Shown: positions 59,901 through 64,000 of the stretch, one piece after another
Layout of the letters: each line of letters opens with the position of its first letter
Position numbering within the stretch: position 1 is the first letter of the stretch
Assembly: GCA_003864495.1 (NCBI GenBank)
Contig: ML133471.1
Location: 3,966,257 to 4,030,256, forward strand
Source of the DNA: Nemopilema nomurai
Taxonomy: Eukaryota > Cnidaria > Scyphozoa > Rhizostomeae > Rhizostomatidae
Length of the DNA: 64,000 nucleotides
Reading direction: 5' to 3'
Position numbers and translations under genes: made by a program
The notes under the pieces: model-generated
Databases searched by the model: none
What the model was told of the DNA's origin: nothing
The model's input: only the letters and a program-made list of their open reading frames with translations

Positions 59901-62900
59901 TAACCAATGTCGCGATTTGGCGAGGAAATCACCTGGGCACTGAGCGTCCGAAAATCAGCAGAATTGGCTCGAAGGTTGTTGAAACTAGCTGTGAATCGGA
60001 TTCCAACTTACAATCAAAATAAATATTGAAGGACACAACTTTTGAAAGGACGGATAAGGTCAAAGGCGAGTGCTAAGTGCAGTACGCCAAGACAACGCTA
60101 AGGCGGCGTTGCAACTAAGGCTTCGCATCAGTTAGCTATAATTAGCTTGTGGTGGTCTCGCCCGAATGCTAGCCTCGAGCCTGTTATCCAGCTGCGTTTT
60201 TAGAGGCAGTGCAAAGGCGATTCTGATAGCATTCAGCTTGGCATTTGGTCTAAAAGGTCTTAAATATTTTACATACCATCTTGTAGATCAGGTTGTTCCG
60301 GGGAACTTTCCGAAAGAGTACTGCTAGGAGAGAAATCGCCATTTGGGATTGTTGCTGTTTGAAAAATAGAGAAATATGTAAGAAGCAGTATATTTGGTAT
60401 GGCAATGCCACTAGTAATGAAATCTATAAGTTTTAATTTGTGCATCTGTGTATAACGATAAAGGGTAATAAAACGCGATACTCGTGATCACATTTTCGAG
60501 CAGTATAATATCCCCCCCTTCATGTACCTATTGTCATGAAATGTTAACTAGTTTCTCTATTCAACATGTTTCTATTCCCAAGCCTCTTCATTACAGATTT
60601 CTGATGATTAATCCTAGAATGCTTTTCGACATAACAGAATCAGCACCTGGTTTAGCGCCTGTTGGCTGCCTTGGCTCGGTTCTCAAAAGAAAAGCCTTGG
60701 ACTCTTTCTTTCCGATGAGTGTATCGGATAGCTTGCCAAATTTATCAACTTGTCTCATGTAGATTTCTGTAACCAACTGGAATTTGTTGGTCTTTTCAAT
60801 ATTGGAGGGGCACAGAGCATAGACCTCCTTGATAATGCCTTCTTCTGCGGCCATGTAAACAGAGTCGAGGTCGAGGGACAACCTCCAGCTTGAGTCGGTT
60901 ATGGTCTGGCACTCATACTGCATGTTCACTTCTCCCCGCACGATTTTCTTGTCACCATCATTCATTTGGCGTGCCTAGTGATACAAATAGCGCGTTATCT
61001 AATCGTCTAGTACCCTATATTATAATATAAACCAGTCCCCTTTAGAGAGACAAACAGTAATGTCCCCTGTGCATTAGAAATGTCGAAAGAAAGAACTTCT
61101 CTAGGAAAACTTTATCATACACAGCACCCTAAACAAGCCTTTGGACCTTCTCTTCATTGGGATAAAAGAGGGGAAAACACTTAACCATTAGTGGGAAAGG
61201 GTGAAAACCTAAGAAAAGGGGGACCTTTTAAGGTAATATCGATGCCTTGTATCACGGTTACAACGCCCTTGGATCTGACTTTTAAGAAAGGAACCCTAAC
61301 TGAACAGCTGAAAGTATCTACCCCCTTCCAAGAATACGATTGTGTCATTACGAAACTGAAGCATACTTCGGCGAATGACTTCTTCTCTCTTTGAACCAGC
61401 ACTTTCACAATGGGAGCTCCGGGTATCTCTTTGGCTTCTATGTATACCCTAACGTTGCCGTCCTTCACTCGCATCCAAGACCCCCGGTTCCCCAAGCCAG
61501 CTTGCTGCTGCTTAGCTTTCGGGATCTTTTTGTGCACCTTGAAGTACTCTTCTTTCAAGCCTTCGTAAACAATGGACACCCCGTTGCAACGATAGGTGTA
61601 TGGGACATCATCATCGTCGTCTCTAATGTCAAAATCTAGAAGAAAATGAATTCCCTTTAGGATTTGGTCTGGCCATATATGCGCCAGAAGAGGGTTACCC
61701 CCTATCACCAAACAGTGTAAATTCTCTCAGAAAGAACAGAGAAATGCGGATTTCGACACACGTTTTCACAAATGCTGACCAAATCTTATTGATAATTGGA
61801 TCTTTATTATTCAATCGTTACAGCCAAAGGTTTGGGTGGTTAGAGGGTATCAGTGTACCTCGAAGATTAAATTTGTTGGGAATTTTACTAGCACCGAAAT
61901 AAGCCTTCTTAGCAACTTTTCAAGAAAATGTTCATAAAATCAACCAATTTACCCCCCTAAACCCAGGTTGCATTTTAGTGTGTAAGAATGTTGAAAACAG
62001 CCTAAACTCTCTTACATTAGTACTCTTTTTCATCAAAACTATTTTTTATCAATTCTCCTTTATATCAATATTCACAATAGCTAGAAATAGCGGAGTCAGT
62101 TTTTGCATACTAAAAGTACTTTTTCGTCCGCCACTCCTCACAGTATGCAAACATCGGAAAATTACCAAAAGCTGACGAAATAAATAGCCAATTGTGGATC
62201 GAGAACACTAGGTTGGATGTTAAGTAACGTTGATTGGTCAATTATAACCAATCATACGCTCCTCTTTTCACTAAAATCATTTTAAGTACTACTGTGTATT
62301 GCAAGAACTAGAAGCAGATTGCTTCCCATTCCCTGCGATTGAAGTACTCTTGATTTCAAAATTGTTTTCATTTTCAATTGCAAAAGCGAATATCCATCCT
62401 GGATGTAATCACAAAGCCTTTATTTGCCACAAAAGCACAATCTGATATCGTTCATTTATGGTCGAATAAACAGAATAAAACCTTTCGTAAGGCACACAAA
62501 GCAAACGAGAAGCCGGGGAAAACCCCAAATTACTGCAAGCCGCGCTAGTCACTTCAGTTCCGCATTCGAAACGCCGTAGAAAGGCAGGCACAATAGCAAA
62601 AATACAGCAATACCGTGGCTCAGTGTATATGAACAAACCCTTGGCGAGGCCTCGACGTGCTTCGATTGCGCACGTCATTGTCCAGGAAGGGATCAAATTC
62701 GCAATGGCCAACTAATGAGCCAATGTTCCTACGGAATGGACAAATAGCTGCACGCGGTGCGAAGCTTCGCAAATCCCCGGTATCATTGCATTTGTACACA
62801 AAGTACCTGCTTTTTTAAACCCTTGTTCAATCGAAATAGTTGCTAACAGGTTTAAGTGCAAAGCGTTAAAGGTTTGTTCAATGCAAACATCGGCCTAGTA

Positions 62901-63189
62901 TCTTGAGCGATAAAAATACAGACCCACAAATTTGACGACGAGAAGCTATAAAAACACTGGCATGGATATCTTGATGTATCATTAAATGGCTAAACATGCG
63001 ACAGTTTTTGTATGATGGTTTAACATTTAAACATATGAGCCGCAATACGCATCAAAGAAAAGATATATTTATTGTTATGTCTGCACCGCAAAAGTGGCAG
63101 AGAATCACATTACTTCTGTATAACTTACTTTGCTCATCCAGATATAACATTAATGGCTTCATATCCTCGTCCTTGATGTCAACAGACAT
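56905..63189 (-). CDS. Unrecognised 612-residue protein with one membrane segment
   Basis: Ten exons in perfect phase (1839 bases): 63129-63189, 61367-61635, 60647-60974, 60277-60354, 59710-59988, 59160-59327, 58637-58819, 58101-58261, 57320-57404, 56905-57131. The ATG at 63189 is the first after an in-frame stop. No signal peptide. The N-terminal 220 residues are mixed and charged. A Ser/Pro linker follows (221-245), then a probably beta-rich part (about 260-400: KEGDVVVFLEDEY, AGVITRSYY, VCIIGIVKVRVVGPVYNGEQ), a helical stretch ending in KKLKRR, a membrane segment (457-475), and a C-terminal 137 residues with several Cys (FQRCCNRG). The topology suggests a cytosolic N-terminus and an outside C-terminus. 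I do not recognise the family. AATAAA overlaps the stop codon. Confidence 0.82.
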
Positions 63190-64000
63190 GCTGTTGGTTT
63201 GATTACTCGCAATCTCTCTCTCTTCTTGTTTCACGAAAATCTTGTAATGCGGAAAATAATGTCTTTCTCACTCTGTAAAGCTTCACTGACTGTTTTGTTG
63301 AAGGGAATCCCCCACAATGCATGCCGGTTAGACCACAAACACAGAAGGATTTTCGGTGCAGTAGGTCAGTTTCCTTTCAGTGTGCTTTGTTTAAATCGAT
63401 TGAGGGCTTTGTTATCTTGACTGAAGAGGTCTTTCGTTTTCTGAAACTAGTGAAATACCAGAGTAGCAGTGAGAGAAAACATAACTTAGCCTAATCTCAG
63501 ATCATCGATTCGCCAATCATCAGCATTTTTTAATGCATTAGTATGCATCAATTTCTCTCTATTGAATCTGCTAATGGTATTACATTTAGAAATAACACAA
63601 TGCAAAGTTAACCGTTACATTCCAATACAATAAATACAATAAATGAATAGATAGGAAGACAATCCAATGACGTAATGGGTTATGGCAATATACTCGGTCT
63701 TGACGTGTTTTCAAGGGCATAAATTTTTAGGTATCACACTCAGGGTTTTTTGTTCTGAGTTCTGGTGCATGTTGCAAGAATTTTGAGAAAAATAATGTAT
63801 ATCTAATAGGTTTATATATTCAAAGTGTTAGAGCACTATCGAAACAACGATTTTGATCAAAGCTTTGATTTTGACCGGATGCAGGTAAGGTAAAAGATTT
63901 TCACCTGCGAATTTGCCTATCCCGTGTCGAAGTTCACAAATGATCATTTTCCATCTCCCTGTTTCGTAACCCCACAAACTAAACCTATTGCTACCTATAG
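63190..64000. other. 5' flank of the 612-residue gene; nothing else seen
   Basis: Should contain the promoter and 5' UTR of the minus-strand gene starting at 63189. A GAGA-like run lies near 63215. No gene recognised to the window edge. Confidence 0.35.

Noticed and set aside
61181..61366. Extension of the second exon of the 612-residue gene to a stop at 61181
   Set aside because: A good donor (GAA|GTATGC at 61366) is in phase with exon 3; reading through would cut off seven further well-formed exons.

Overview
The window is intron-rich animal DNA, AT-rich outside exons. Its genes are metazoan families (a DENN-domain Rab exchange factor, APIP, ARL14EP, an ABCG transporter), with GT-AG introns, CpG-type promoter motifs and scattered mobile elements. 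A cnidarian, probably an anthozoan such as a coral, is my best guess from gene style; the sequence does not prove it. Gene models were built by hand from splice sites. In the DENND4, ABCG-fusion and 612-residue gene models every exon phase matches and the summed length is a whole number of codons.

Layout: 470-770 (-) holds decayed coding-like sequence. 1404-1530 (+) is the last exon of a gene entering from the left. 2752-4002 (-) is an ARL14EP homologue. 7733-25081 (-) is a complete 38-exon DENND4-type gene (1457 residues). 25.1-33.8 kb has no gene I can support, only degenerate repeats, a microsatellite and an orphan promoter-like cluster at about 32.06 kb. 33818-42306 (+) is APIP, the methylthioribulose-1-phosphate dehydratase of the methionine salvage pathway. 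One of its introns carries a 3.2 kb foldback-type element with 368-bp inverted arms and six 120-bp tandem repeats; another carries a tRNA-derived SINE head. 43722-54951 (+) is a ten-exon gene for a 1896-residue protein that joins a secreted Notum/pectin-acetylesterase-type hydrolase to a full ABCG half-transporter and a 782-residue disordered tail ending in a PDZ ligand. 56905-63189 (-) is a complete ten-exon gene for a 612-residue protein with one membrane segment that I do not recognise.

The genes are not obviously one pathway. The main result is the Notum-ABCG fusion: the hydrolase domain, the membrane segment and the Walker A motif lie in one uninterrupted exon, so the join cannot be a splicing or assembly guess. 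Second is an APIP whose catalytic glutamate position reads glutamine.
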